Of a stretch of DNA of 64,000 nucleotides, positions 42,395-50,895 are shown piece after piece. Under the pieces are notes generated by a model. It saw only the letters and a list, made by a program, of their open reading frames with translations, made no database searches and had not been told where the DNA came from. This stretch comes from Streptomyces triticirhizae (lineage in GTDB: Bacteria; Actinomycetota; Actinomycetes; Streptomycetales; Streptomycetaceae), in contig NZ_RFFJ01000008.1 in NCBI RefSeq assembly GCF_003696235.1, positions 1 to 64,000 of the forward strand, read 5' to 3'. The number at the start of each line of letters is the position of its first letter. Position 1 is the first letter of the stretch. Both the position numbers and the translations under genes were made by a program.

Positions 42395-43410
42395 GGCTGT
42401 GAGGACAGGGTCTCGAAGTGGCGTTGGGCGTCGAATCGGTGCTGGCCGATGGCTTGGACCTCGGCGTGGTCCAGGTCGTCGGTGCGGGTGATGGCGGCGG
42501 CCAGGGCTCGTGCGGCGGTTTCGTCGTCTTCCTCGGGGGAGAGCACGGTGGTCGTGCCGGTGCGGTCGCAGAGGGCTGCCTCGGCGCAGGTGCCCTTTCG
42601 CCAAGTGAGGGCGGCTACCGGGGTGCCGGCGCGCAGGGACTCGCCGAAGACGGCGGCGCCTGCTTCGACGTAGGTACGGGCGTAGGTGTAGACGAAGACG
42701 GCGGCCTCGCGGAAGGCGGCCGTCTTGACGTGTCCGCCGACTTCGCCGACCCACTCGACGTGATCGGCGGTGAAGAGCTTCTCGTGTCGTTTGACGTAGT
42801 CGGCGTCGAAGACGGGGCCGACGAGGCGGATGCGGCGGCGGAGGAGCTGCGCGGCGCGGACCGCGAGGTGTGGGGCTTTCTGCTCGTCGATCCGGCCGAG
42901 CCAGACCAGGTCACGGCCCGGTGCGGACGGTGGCCCGGCTTCGTTCAGCCCGAGGTGGACGGCGAGTTCGGCGATCGGCCGGTGTGCGGCGTACCGCTCA
43001 ATCATTTCGGGTGAGTAGCAGTACAGCCGGGTGTGGGTGCCGTCGAAGGCGTCGGCGGCGTGCTGGAAGTCCGGGGCGTGCTGGAAGGTGGCGACGTCGC
43101 AGTCCAGTTTCTCGCGGGTGCGTCGCCATGCGGGGAGGGTGGGGTATTCGTGGCCGACGACCAGGAGGTCGTATCCGGCGGAGCGCAACTCGCGGGCCTC
43201 GGTCGATCGGGGAGCAGCATCCTCCAGGCGGATTGGCTTCCGTGTCCATTCCGGGCCAAGGTCTCGGCGCCAGCCTGGTCCGAGGAGGTGTACGTCGGCG
43301 CCTGCGGCTCGTGCCCCTACGGCGACTGTCCACAGCCATCGTTCGATTCCGCCGTAGCCGGCCGGGGGAAATGCGTAGCTGCCCGGGAAGTCGCAGACGC
43401 CGACTAACAC
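42388..43410 (-). CDS. GT4-like glycosyltransferase with a TTA second codon
   Basis: 340 residues from GTG 43410, which follows the SerRS stop TAA without a gap (TAAGTG). N-terminal Rossmann half with FPPAGYGGIERWLWTVAVGARAAGADVHLL, the usual GT4 start (P-x-x-GG-x-E). C-terminal half LVWLGRIDEQKAPHLAVRAA and VEWVGEVGGHVKTAAFREAAVFVY, then EAGAAVFGESLRAGTPVAAL, the nucleotide-sugar binding E-x7-E region. The second codon is TTA, very rare in streptomycetes and read only by the bldA tRNA, so synthesis should be developmentally controlled. Acceptor and sugar unknown. Confidence 0.87.
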   Translation of the reverse strand: MLVGVCDFPGSYAFPPAGYGGIERWLWTVAVGARAAGADVHLLGPGWRRDLGPEWTRKPIRLEDAAPRSTEARELRSAGYDLLVVGHEYPTLPAWRRTREKLDCDVATFQHAPDFQHAADAFDGTHTRLYCYSPEMIERYAAHRPIAELAVHLGLNEAGPPSAPGRDLVWLGRIDEQKAPHLAVRAAQLLRRRIRLVGPVFDADYVKRHEKLFTADHVEWVGEVGGHVKTAAFREAAVFVYTYARTYVEAGAAVFGESLRAGTPVAALTWRKGTCAEAALCDRTGTTTVLSPEEDDETAARALAAAITRTDDLDHAEVQAIGQHRFDAQRHFETLSSQPC

Positions 43411-44706
43411 TTATGCCTCCGATGGAGTTCCGTCCGCCTGGATACGGCGGAAGCCGAGGTAGGGAACGAGGGCTTTAGGCAGGGTCACGGAGCCGTCCTG
43501 CTGCTGGTGCTGTTCGAGCAACGCGGCCAGGGTGCGGCCGATGGGCAGGCCGGAGCCGTTCAGGGTAGCCACGGGCACGGTCTTGCCGTGCTCATCGCGC
43601 GTGCGGATGCCAGCCCGACGGGCCTGGAAGGTGCCGCAGTCCGAGACGGACGAGATCTCGCGGTAAGTGTTCTGGCTCGGCAGCCACACCTCGATGTCGT
43701 AGGTGAGCTGGGCGGAGAAGCCCATGTCGCCCGCGGCGAGCGTCACCACGCGGTAGGCAAGATCGAGCTCCTTCAGGCACGCCTCTGCGTGAGCGACCAT
43801 CTTCTCCTGCTCGGCCTGGGATTCCTCGGCCGCGCAGATGCGGACCATCTCGACCTTGGAGAACTGGTGCTGCCGCAGGATGCCGCGGGTGTCGCGGCCG
43901 TACGAACCCGCCTCGGAGCGGAAGCAGGGGGTGTGGGCCGTGAGCGCCAAGGGCAGTTCGGCCGGCGGGATGATCTCGTCGGCGTAGAGGTTCGTGAGCG
44001 GAACCTCGGCGGTCGGGATCAGGAACAGCTCCCGGTCGGCGACGCCGGTGGCGAAGAGGTCCTCTTCGAACTTCGGGAGCTGGCCGGTGCCGGTCATCGT
44101 CTTCCGGGTTACGAGGAACGGCACCGAGTGCTCGACGTAGCCGTGCCGACGGGTGTGGAGATCCAGGAACAGGGTCGCCAGCGCGCGCTCCAAGGCGGCC
44201 CCGACGCTGCGGGCGATGCTGAAGCGTGGACCCGAGAGCTTTGTGCCGCGGCCGAAGTCGAGGATGCCCATGGTCTCGCCGAGGGCAACGTGATCCCTGG
44301 GCTCGAATGCGAACGTCGGCGCGGTGCCGACCCGCCGCACCTCGACCGCGAACTCCTCGGAGTCTCCGTCGGGTGCGGAGTCGAGCGGCAGGTTGGGGAT
44401 GCTCAGCAGCAGCTCGCGCAGTTCGATCTGGATCTGTTCCTGCTCGGCTTCTGCCTCGCGAATCTGCTCCTTGATCTTGCGTGCCGACTCCTTGAGCGCC
44501 GAGACGTCCCCGCTGGCCTTCGCCGTCTTCTGCACCTCCTGGGCGACGCGCTTGGATTCGGCCCTCAGCTCGTCGGCGGTGCGGATGCTCTGGTTCCGTC
44601 GAGACTGGAGACTCTCCAGGGAGGAGAGGTCCAGGGTGTATCTGCGGCGCGCGAGCCGGCGGACGGCCTCGTCGCCCATGTCGATCAGAACGCGAGCATC
44701 ATGCAT
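43411..44706 (-). CDS. serS: second seryl-tRNA synthetase
   Basis: 431 residues from ATG 44706. N-terminal tRNA-binding coiled coil (RRNQSIRTADELRAESKRVA to EQEQIQIELRELLLSIPNLP), then a class II catalytic domain. Motif 2 is FRSEAGSYGRDTRGILRQHQF and motif 3 is NGSGLPIGRTLAALLEQHQ; the serine-binding TAEVPLTNLYADE is intact. All catalytic signatures look functional. It is inside an accessory island, so it is presumably additional to the housekeeping enzyme. Duplicate SerRS enzymes either confer resistance to seryl-adenylate mimics (as in albomycin producers) or supply Ser-tRNA for natural-product assembly (as in valanimycin). Confidence 0.93.
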   Translation of the reverse strand: MHDARVLIDMGDEAVRRLARRRYTLDLSSLESLQSRRNQSIRTADELRAESKRVAQEVQKTAKASGDVSALKESARKIKEQIREAEAEQEQIQIELRELLLSIPNLPLDSAPDGDSEEFAVEVRRVGTAPTFAFEPRDHVALGETMGILDFGRGTKLSGPRFSIARSVGAALERALATLFLDLHTRRHGYVEHSVPFLVTRKTMTGTGQLPKFEEDLFATGVADRELFLIPTAEVPLTNLYADEIIPPAELPLALTAHTPCFRSEAGSYGRDTRGILRQHQFSKVEMVRICAAEESQAEQEKMVAHAEACLKELDLAYRVVTLAAGDMGFSAQLTYDIEVWLPSQNTYREISSVSDCGTFQARRAGIRTRDEHGKTVPVATLNGSGLPIGRTLAALLEQHQQQDGSVTLPKALVPYLGFRRIQADGTPSEA

Positions 44707-44713
44707 GAGAGGG

Positions 44714-45415
44714 CTACTCCTCTAGCGGCTTCTGTGGTGAATCGACGTTAGCAAGGGTGGAGGCTGCGTCCGTCCCTGATATCGGTACGTGGCCTGGAGC
44801 CCAGCCATGGCGTCGATCCTGGTTGTCCAGCTCTTCGAGCAGGGCCGCGGCGTGCTTGGCCATCGGGCCGTCGTCGATGGCCAACGGAACCAGGTATGGC
44901 GCCTCGGGGAAGAACAGCGGCATCGCGCTCCCCGGCGTCCGGCTCAGGTGCCAGTCGAGTACCGACAGCAGTAGACCGTGAGCGACGACAACCCTGGGGC
45001 CCGGCTTCTCAAGCGTGGCCATCAGACCCAGCAGCATGCGGTGGATGCCCTCGCGCTGTGACTCACCGGCGCCGGGTGGCTTCACCCACGGGCCGTGGTG
45101 CCGGAGCCACGCCGCGTACTCCAGGAACGGTGCCCCCTCGAAGTAGCCATAGTCGAGTTCGTTGAGAAGCGGGATGACGACGGGAAGTCGTGCTTCCTCG
45201 CCGATGAGGAGTGCGGCGGTCTGCTGGGCGCGCGGGAACGCGCTGGCGATCCACGTCCGGGCCGACTCGATGGGGAGCGTCGGCCGGGCGGTGTGGCATG
45301 CGCGTACCCCTTCCTCGTCGAGCTGGAGCTGCACGGCCGGGTCGCCGTTGACCAGGTAGCGGGCGCTGTACTCGGTGCGGCCGTGTCGCAGTAGGTGTGT
45401 TGTCACCGCGATCAC
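44714..45415 (-). CDS. histidine phosphatase superfamily protein
   Basis: 233 residues from GTG 45415, overlapping the upstream kinase stop by four bases (GTGA). Catalytic THLLRHGRTEYSARYLVNGDP (RHG motif, His about residue 10), Arg in IASAFPRAQQTAALL, acid in LNELDYGYFEGAPF, and second histidine in RVVVAHGLLLSV. Phosphoglycerate-mutase-like fold. Dephosphorylates a small molecule or sugar phosphate. Its place between two kinases and SerRS suggests a phosphate put on by a kinase is later removed. Confidence 0.9.
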   Translation of the reverse strand: MIAVTTHLLRHGRTEYSARYLVNGDPAVQLQLDEEGVRACHTARPTLPIESARTWIASAFPRAQQTAALLIGEEARLPVVIPLLNELDYGYFEGAPFLEYAAWLRHHGPWVKPPGAGESQREGIHRMLLGLMATLEKPGPRVVVAHGLLLSVLDWHLSRTPGSAMPLFFPEAPYLVPLAIDDGPMAKHAAALLEELDNQDRRHGWAPGHVPISGTDAASTLANVDSPQKPLEE

Positions 45416-46323
45416 CTCGTCGCGGCGATCTTCAGCAGGGCATCCAGAACAGCCATCATCTGGAGCAGGCGCGGATCACCCGTCTCCTCGTAGTACAGGA
45501 GGCCGTCCGTGCTCAGCAGCAGGCACCAGGGGAGGATGTCATCGACGGGGATGCCCGATGTGCGGCTGGCGCGGCGGAGGCGGTAGGCGGTGCCGCCTTC
45601 TACCTGGTAGTAGATCGTCCAGAAGGCCCAGTCGAACGCGGCGTCCCCTGTCATGGGCAGCGGGTCGAGCAGCACTGGCTGCCCGTCCAGGGTGAACGGG
45701 ACGTTCTCCCGGTACAGGTCCGCGTGCAGCACCGTCTGGCGGTGCGACTCTTCCCGCAGGTCAGCCGTATGGAAGAGTGCCCGTTCCGCACGTTGTCGGT
45801 GTTCGGTGAGCTTCAGACGCCGGTCGATGCGGGGGCGAACCTCTTCGGCGATGAAGTTGCGCAAGGTGGGCAGCTCAACGTTGGCCTGGCCGTGGGCGCC
45901 CTCTTCGTGTGCTCGTTGAATCTCGGCGGCGACGAGACCTTCCTCATGTGGCGGACGTGCGGCGCCACCGGGGACACCTCCGACCGCGCGCAACGCCGCG
46001 ACCGCGCGACTGTTATCTGCCGCCTGCACGATGTCGTGCTTCTCGCGATGCCACAGGCGGAGGACCCGGAGCTCGCGGGAGTAGCGGTCGTGGTCCGGCC
46101 ACGCCTTGAGGAGCAGGTGCTTGCCCTGCCTGTCGACAGCGGTGACGAGGACTGAGGCGTGCCCGGCGTCGTGGTAGCCCTTGAGGGTGAGCGACCATCG
46201 CCCGGCCGTAGCCGTTAGAAGTTCCGGGGCCGCGTCGATCCAGGCGTCAAGGACCTGGCCGTAGTGGGCCGTCAGCCGTTGGCGGCACCCCGGTGGCACG
46301 GGCGGGAGTGTCGAGGCGTCCAT
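45412..46323 (-). CDS. aminoglycoside 6-phosphotransferase-like kinase
   Basis: 303 residues from ATG 46323, which overlaps the preceding TAA by one base (TAATG). APH(6)/hydroxyurea-kinase pattern: WSLTLKGYHDAGHASVLVTAV, LLLKAWPDHDRYSRELRVLRLW, catalytic TVLHADLYRENVPF (H-x-D-x4-N) and metal-binding LLDPLPMTGDAAFDWAFW. Family members phosphorylate streptomycin or related small molecules; embedded in this cluster it may be a biosynthetic or protective kinase. A longer open frame upstream, antisense-like, is ignored. Confidence 0.85.
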   Translation of the reverse strand: MDASTLPPVPPGCRQRLTAHYGQVLDAWIDAAPELLTATAGRWSLTLKGYHDAGHASVLVTAVDRQGKHLLLKAWPDHDRYSRELRVLRLWHREKHDIVQAADNSRAVAALRAVGGVPGGAARPPHEEGLVAAEIQRAHEEGAHGQANVELPTLRNFIAEEVRPRIDRRLKLTEHRQRAERALFHTADLREESHRQTVLHADLYRENVPFTLDGQPVLLDPLPMTGDAAFDWAFWTIYYQVEGGTAYRLRRASRTSGIPVDDILPWCLLLSTDGLLYYEETGDPRLLQMMAVLDALLKIAATR

Positions 46324-47573
46324 TAGCTGAGCAGCACTCCTTCGTGAACCAGCTCGTTGGTGAGCGCCGGGAAGTTGCTGAGGGTCTCCTCGATGAGGAC
46401 CTGGACCTTGTCGACCTGGGCCGTCGGCTCCGAGAGGCGCACGAGAACTCGCCAGGGCTGGTTGAGTCGTTCGCCCGTCGCGCTGACCAGGTGGACCTCG
46501 GCGTACCCACCGGTCTCCTCGTGCAGGGCGCGGGCGAGGCGCATGGCGGCGAGGTTGTAGAGCTTGCCGACGTGGTAGACGGGGTTCTTCCCGCTGGCGC
46601 CTTCCATGTTCATCGGGCGCAGCGGCGTGATGAGGCCGTTGACGCGGTTGCCGCGGCCGACGACCCCCTCGTCCCCCGACTCGATGGAGCTGCCGGTGTA
46701 GGTGAGGTAGAACTCGTCCTTCTCCGGGACGTCCCGCACGTTGAGCCGGAAGTCGACGGGCGTGCCCGGCAGCCGCAGGCCCGCGAGGCGTCGGCACTCG
46801 GCGAGGATCACCTGCTTGTTCTCCAGGTACGTGGCTCGGCTGCCGACGTACGGGGACATCTGCGGGACGCAGAGCACCACGGCGGCGCGGTCTCCCTCGT
46901 AGTAGCCCATGAGCTTCACGTCCGTGCCGCACCAGCGGTGCGCCTCCCTGAAAGGGCTTTCCCCGGAGAGATCGTCGACAAGCTCGCGGACGAAGGACTC
47001 AAACGGGCTCAGCGGCGCCCAGCCCGTACCGAGCGAGGTGTCGTTGGCCAGCAGCACCCGCCGCTCCCGCAGATCGTCGATCGTCCGTGGGGCGAACCAT
47101 CGGGTGCGCTCCGGCGTGTCTCCCTCGGTCAGGACGGCGCCAGGGCTGGAGTTGCTCGTGATGTGGAACCTGATGTCCAGGTGATCGGCGACGGCCGGCA
47201 GCCGCTCGGCGAAGAACGTCCGGACGGTTGTCTCAACGATGTCATCCACTGGTATTTGGTGGTCACCGCAGGCCGGAGCCGCGCGGCCGTTGACGAGCAC
47301 CCGCACCGGGGCCACCATGCGCCCGGCGCCGTACCGCACCTCGCTGGCGCCGCCCAGCAGCGCGAGCTTGTCGAAGTTGTGGTGTAACACGGCGCCGAAG
47401 TTCTCCAGGCAGTAGCGGCTGTACGCCTGGGACAGCCGTTCGGCGAGATGATCGGCGAGGGTGTCGGGATGGCCGAGGCCCTTGCGTTCCACGATGGTCG
47501 TCGCGTCGGGGTAGGGCGTGCCGGTCTCGATCACGACGCGGCTGCCGCCGTAGTTCCTGGCGACTCGGTTCAC
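46323..47573 (-). CDS. archaeal-type methionine adenosyltransferase
   Basis: 416 residues from GTG 47573, with AGGGAG seven bases upstream. It is not the bacterial MetK family but the archaeal one: VERKGLGHPDTLADHLAERL at the N terminus, HHNFDKLALLGGASEVRYGAG, DHQIPVDDIVETTV, LLANDTSLGTGWAPLSPFE and GDEGVVGRGNRVNGLITPLRPMNMEGASGKNPVYHVGKLYN. Makes S-adenosylmethionine from ATP and methionine. Chromosomal streptomycetes already have bacterial MetK, so this copy probably supplies SAM for the local pathway or resists a feedback inhibitor. It is unusual in bacteria outside such clusters and suggests transfer. Confidence 0.92.
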   Translation of the reverse strand: MNRVARNYGGSRVVIETGTPYPDATTIVERKGLGHPDTLADHLAERLSQAYSRYCLENFGAVLHHNFDKLALLGGASEVRYGAGRMVAPVRVLVNGRAAPACGDHQIPVDDIVETTVRTFFAERLPAVADHLDIRFHITSNSSPGAVLTEGDTPERTRWFAPRTIDDLRERRVLLANDTSLGTGWAPLSPFESFVRELVDDLSGESPFREAHRWCGTDVKLMGYYEGDRAAVVLCVPQMSPYVGSRATYLENKQVILAECRRLAGLRLPGTPVDFRLNVRDVPEKDEFYLTYTGSSIESGDEGVVGRGNRVNGLITPLRPMNMEGASGKNPVYHVGKLYNLAAMRLARALHEETGGYAEVHLVSATGERLNQPWRVLVRLSEPTAQVDKVQVLIEETLSNFPALTNELVHEGVLLS

Positions 47574-47645
47574 GGCGAGCTCCCTATCTGTGTGGCGTGG
47601 AGGTACGGAGTGGTCGGGTGCTGAAGGGGACGGACGAAGGCGGCG

Positions 47646-48680
47646 CTAACGGGGCACTCCGTTGCTGCGGAACTCGGCGATCAGGGCGCCGAGCTCTCGG
47701 GCCGCGTCCGCGGGGGTGGAAGTACGGGACAACCGGTGGATGTCGTGTGGCGTGAGGCTGTGAAGGTCATCCGGCCGGCGCCGGTCTAGCCACAGGGCCA
47801 GCCGCCATGCCACGACAGGGCCGAAGGCGGGGACCTGGCTCAGGGCGTCGAGCGGGAGGCGCTGCCGCGGGGCGCCGGCGTACACCACGTCGCGCACGAG
47901 GTGGAACAGCATGTCCGCGTAGTCGCAGACCGCGGGGCCTCGGGCGCTGGCCTCCCAGTCGACGACGTGGACTCGCGCGCCATCGATCAGCAGATGCTCG
48001 GGCTTGATGTCGCCCTGGAGGTACACCGTAGGCTCAGGGTCCAGGGCGGCGAGCATGGCGTGGAACTCCTGCCACCAGGGCTGACGACGGCAGCGAGGAG
48101 AAAGCTGCCCCGACAGAAACTCGCGGTGGGTGACCGTGCTGCCGCCGTCGCTCTCCTGTCGCCAGCCTGAGCCCGGGGTGAGGCCGAGCCAGCGGCCGTG
48201 GCTGTGCACTTGGGCTATGACGGAGAGGGCGCGACGGACGAAGTCGTCCACGCCGCTCGCGGTGGCGATGGAGCACGGTGTGCCGGGAACGAAGCTCAGC
48301 ACCGACCAGGCGTGATCCACGTGCTCGCCCGTGGCCAGCACAGATGGGGTGGAAACCCCCGACAGGCGAGCCATTCGCAAGGCATCGGCCTCGCGGTCAC
48401 GGCGAGCCAGAGGCTCGACCCCGCGATAGATCTTCAGCAGGGCGGATTGGTCAACGGCCGGGCGCGTGATCGAGAACGGTTTGACAGTGGCAGGACCGAA
48501 CGGGCCGAACCGCTCCCCGCCCTGGTCCGTCCGTCCTGCCGACAACGTTCCGACCTCGACGGCGATCTCAGCGGGCGAGCCCGGCTCGTTCCTCGGCGAG
48601 GGGCCGGTGGTGCTGGTCCCAGCGAGATAGAGGAAGTCGTCCGCTGCTGCGGCGTGCTGCCCGGCCGTGTTCTCCACCAT
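47646..48680 (-). CDS. APH-fold phosphotransferase
   Basis: 344 residues from ATG 48680. Kinase-like core: ALLKIYRGVEPLARRDREADALRMARLSGVSTPSVLA (Lys and Glu of the N lobe), catalytic VYLQGDIKPEHLLIDGARVHVVDWEASARGPAVCDYADMLFH (G-D-x-x-P-x-H/N, D-W-E). The HGD of typical APH enzymes is QGD, as in some homoserine or choline kinase-like members. The first 60 residues are a less conserved extension. It starts a tight run of genes: 72 bases before the SAM synthetase. Substrate unknown. Confidence 0.83.
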   Translation of the reverse strand: MVENTAGQHAAAADDFLYLAGTSTTGPSPRNEPGSPAEIAVEVGTLSAGRTDQGGERFGPFGPATVKPFSITRPAVDQSALLKIYRGVEPLARRDREADALRMARLSGVSTPSVLATGEHVDHAWSVLSFVPGTPCSIATASGVDDFVRRALSVIAQVHSHGRWLGLTPGSGWRQESDGGSTVTHREFLSGQLSPRCRRQPWWQEFHAMLAALDPEPTVYLQGDIKPEHLLIDGARVHVVDWEASARGPAVCDYADMLFHLVRDVVYAGAPRQRLPLDALSQVPAFGPVVAWRLALWLDRRRPDDLHSLTPHDIHRLSRTSTPADAARELGALIAEFRSNGVPR

Positions 48681-48772
48681 GAGACACAGCTTCGGGGCGT
48701 CATGAGGCGACGGCCCTGACAGTCTGTCCGGGTCGTCTCTGCCTTATGCCTCAGCCGAGTTGACGTCGGACG

Positions 48773-49339
48773 TCACTTCACGGCGTCATCGATCGCGTCG
48801 AGCACGGCCTGCCATGGCAGCTCCCGCCCGGAGGGTGCTTCGCGCGGCTCATACAGCGACCAGACGTCGGGACCGTAGACGAGCCGGACGTCGGCCTCTC
48901 GCAGAGCGGCGATGTTGCGCTTCCAGGCCGGATGACGGGCGTGGGCGGCGTTGACACGGGGGAAGACCACCACCGGCAGGTCAAGGGTGCCGATAGCCTC
49001 TCCCACCTGAGTGAGCACCTGGTTGTCTGCGATGCCGGCGGCGAGCTTGGCCACCGTGTTCGCACTGGCGGGAGCGACGACATAGCAATCCACCGGCGGA
49101 TGCGGTCTCGCCTCGCCCGGCAGCCGCGGCTCATCTCGTACCGGCAGGCCCGTCGCCTTCTCCAGGCGGTCAACCTCGCCGATCGCCCGCAACCAGCGCC
49201 CCGCCGTCGGCGTGAGGGTCACGGCAACCTGCCATCCGCGCGCCAGCGCCGGTTCCACGAGTCCGGTACGCAAGGCTTCCACCCCGCCAGCGCCCGTACC
49301 TACGACCCCGAGGACTCCCCGCCGTTTCTCCACGGTCAC
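48773..49339 (-). CDS. flavoprotein of the PPC decarboxylase/EpiD family
   Basis: 188 residues from GTG 49339, overlapping the regulator stop by four bases (GTGA). HFCD fold: LGVVGTGAGGVEAL (FMN site), ALARGWQVAVTLTPTAGRWL, DCYVVAPASANTVAKLAAGIADNQVL (the PASANT motif binding FMN) and VVVFPRVNAAHARHPAWKRNI. The catalytic His region of CoaC (often G-x-x-H near residue 75) is not obvious. Such proteins decarboxylate phosphopantothenoylcysteine or peptide cysteines oxidatively, or bind flavin in other reactions. In this cluster it could act on a cysteine- or amine-containing intermediate. Confidence 0.86.
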   Translation of the reverse strand: MTVEKRRGVLGVVGTGAGGVEALRTGLVEPALARGWQVAVTLTPTAGRWLRAIGEVDRLEKATGLPVRDEPRLPGEARPHPPVDCYVVAPASANTVAKLAAGIADNQVLTQVGEAIGTLDLPVVVFPRVNAAHARHPAWKRNIAALREADVRLVYGPDVWSLYEPREAPSGRELPWQAVLDAIDDAVK

Positions 49340-50571
49340 TGAACCGCCCTACACCGTTGAGCCATGATGAACACCTCCGAGGAGCGTGCACCGCTGGTGA
49401 CCGGGGACTGCTTGATCACGTCGCGGAGCGTGTCTCGCACCCTTGGATTGTTCCGCACGAGCTGCGGCGACGTGCGCTCGGCTGCTCGCAGCTCCACGAA
49501 GGCGTCATCTCCGCGGCCAGCGAGCGAGAGCGCGCGGGCGTAGTCGATCCGGTAGGACACAGCGCGCTCCGGAGGCATGTGGTCCACGTTGATCTGTCCT
49601 CGGGCCACGACGTACGAGATGTTGTCGAGGTCCAGCTCAGCGGACAGCCGGTGCAATACGACGTTCGTCGGCCCGAAGCTTGTTTGCCAGTAGTTCGCGT
49701 CGGATCCGAGCTGGTCTGCGAGTGCTTCGGCTCGGTTCAGCAGGCTGGTTGCCGTAGGCCGGTCCTGGTGCCGCGCCGCGGCGATGGCCGCCCGCAGGTG
49801 GGTCATGCCCAGCAGGCTCAGGGCGGCCGGGTCGCTGTCGTCCACCCGGGCCGACATCCACCCCGCCGTCGTCTCGCCCAACTCCATCGCGTCGTCGTAT
49901 CGGCCGTTCGCCAGCAGGGCATGCGTCCCAGAGCGAGCGGCGGAGGCCAAGACCAGCGGGTCACCGGATTCGTCAGCGGCCCGCATGGCGCGTTCGGCGG
50001 CAAGCCACGAGATGTCGGACTCGCCGATCTTGGCCAGGGTCGTGGCGGCGAGGTGGTGCACCCGGGCGGACACGGCCCAGCAGTCCCGGCGTTCCCCGGC
50101 AGACCGGGCGGCGCGGTCCTCAAGCTCCAGCGCGGTCTGAAGCAGGGCAGGAAGCATCGCGATGACCTTGCCGAGCCGACCGCCCTGGTAGTCGTTCCAC
50201 ACCTGCTCCGCGAGCTGAGCCGTCGGGCCGGGGGTCGGGAGCTGAGCTTCGGCCTCCGGCCCGAACAGCAGCCGGGAGAGACGTCGCGGACTCATCAGCG
50301 CGTCACGCACGGCCGGGACGTCATCCTGCTCTCGGTCGTCCTCCATCAGGACGGGCAGCCCGATCAGCTCCCCCAGCGGTACCCGAAGTACGCGAGCCAG
50401 CTCGGTCAGCATGTCGATGCGCGGAGGCTTGCGCCGACTGGTCTCCACCTTCGCCAGCCAGTCGGTACTGCGGCCAACGAGCCCGGCGAGTACCTGCTGG
50501 GTGTAGCCCCGACGCCTCCGATGGAAGGCGATCCGCTCGCCGATGGTCAGATGATCTCCGAGACCACGCAT
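49336..50571 (-). CDS. XRE-family regulator with long helical C terminus
   Basis: 411 residues from ATG 50571 (GGAGGCGG upstream). N-terminal helix-turn-helix: IGERIAFHRRRRGYTQQVLAGLVGRSTDWLAKVETSRRKPPRIDML. The remaining 330 residues are TPR-like helices (SDISWLAAERAMRAADESGDPLVLASAARSGTHALL, LGMTHLRAAIAAARHQDRPTATSLLNRAEALADQL), as in streptomycete regulators that sense small molecules or peptides. First gene of the minus-strand cluster and translationally coupled to the flavoprotein gene, so it probably regulates the cluster and itself. Confidence 0.9.
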   Translation of the reverse strand: MRGLGDHLTIGERIAFHRRRRGYTQQVLAGLVGRSTDWLAKVETSRRKPPRIDMLTELARVLRVPLGELIGLPVLMEDDREQDDVPAVRDALMSPRRLSRLLFGPEAEAQLPTPGPTAQLAEQVWNDYQGGRLGKVIAMLPALLQTALELEDRAARSAGERRDCWAVSARVHHLAATTLAKIGESDISWLAAERAMRAADESGDPLVLASAARSGTHALLANGRYDDAMELGETTAGWMSARVDDSDPAALSLLGMTHLRAAIAAARHQDRPTATSLLNRAEALADQLGSDANYWQTSFGPTNVVLHRLSAELDLDNISYVVARGQINVDHMPPERAVSYRIDYARALSLAGRGDDAFVELRAAERTSPQLVRNNPRVRDTLRDVIKQSPVTSGARSSEVFIMAQRCRAVQ

Positions 50572-50895
50572 CCGTGCCGCCTCCCTCAGTGAAGCGCCCT
50601 ACCCACGATAGTGACGCAGCACGTCAAGAGGTTGTCCTTAGCCGGCCACTCGTTGTTGAAGACCGCTTTGCCGGGCCGCTGCCTGCCTGGGCGGTGAGTT
50701 CCAGCGCGTCGCTGATCAGCCGGTCAGCGTGAACCGGGAGAGGAACCGAGCAGCGGCCGAATGGCGTGAGCGTGGCGTGAGCGGACGCCCCTGGACGGGC
50801 CTGTCTCAAGCTGCGCCTGCTGGACGTGATGGCACCTGGAGTTGGATGAAAAGCGGGCAAGCTGGATCGGGCTGCTCCTGCTGGACGGATACCCT
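50572..50895. other. right end of the island, no gene
   Basis: Carries the regulator's promoter region (a TTGACG hexamer on the minus strand near 50622) and the right arm-like repeat at 50763-50785. No coding frame is convincing. Confidence 0.5.
50763..50785 (+). repeat. 23-bp direct repeat, possible arm-type site (right)
   Basis: Same 23 bases and orientation as 27676-27698, built from two GGCGTGAGCG units. It lies 110 bases inside the right att repeat. Confidence 0.75.

Noticed and set aside
43411-44706. The SerRS gene as the housekeeping copy
   Set aside because: It lies inside a site-specific island between accessory genes and is transcribed with a glycosyltransferase and SAM synthetase; the core copy is expected elsewhere.
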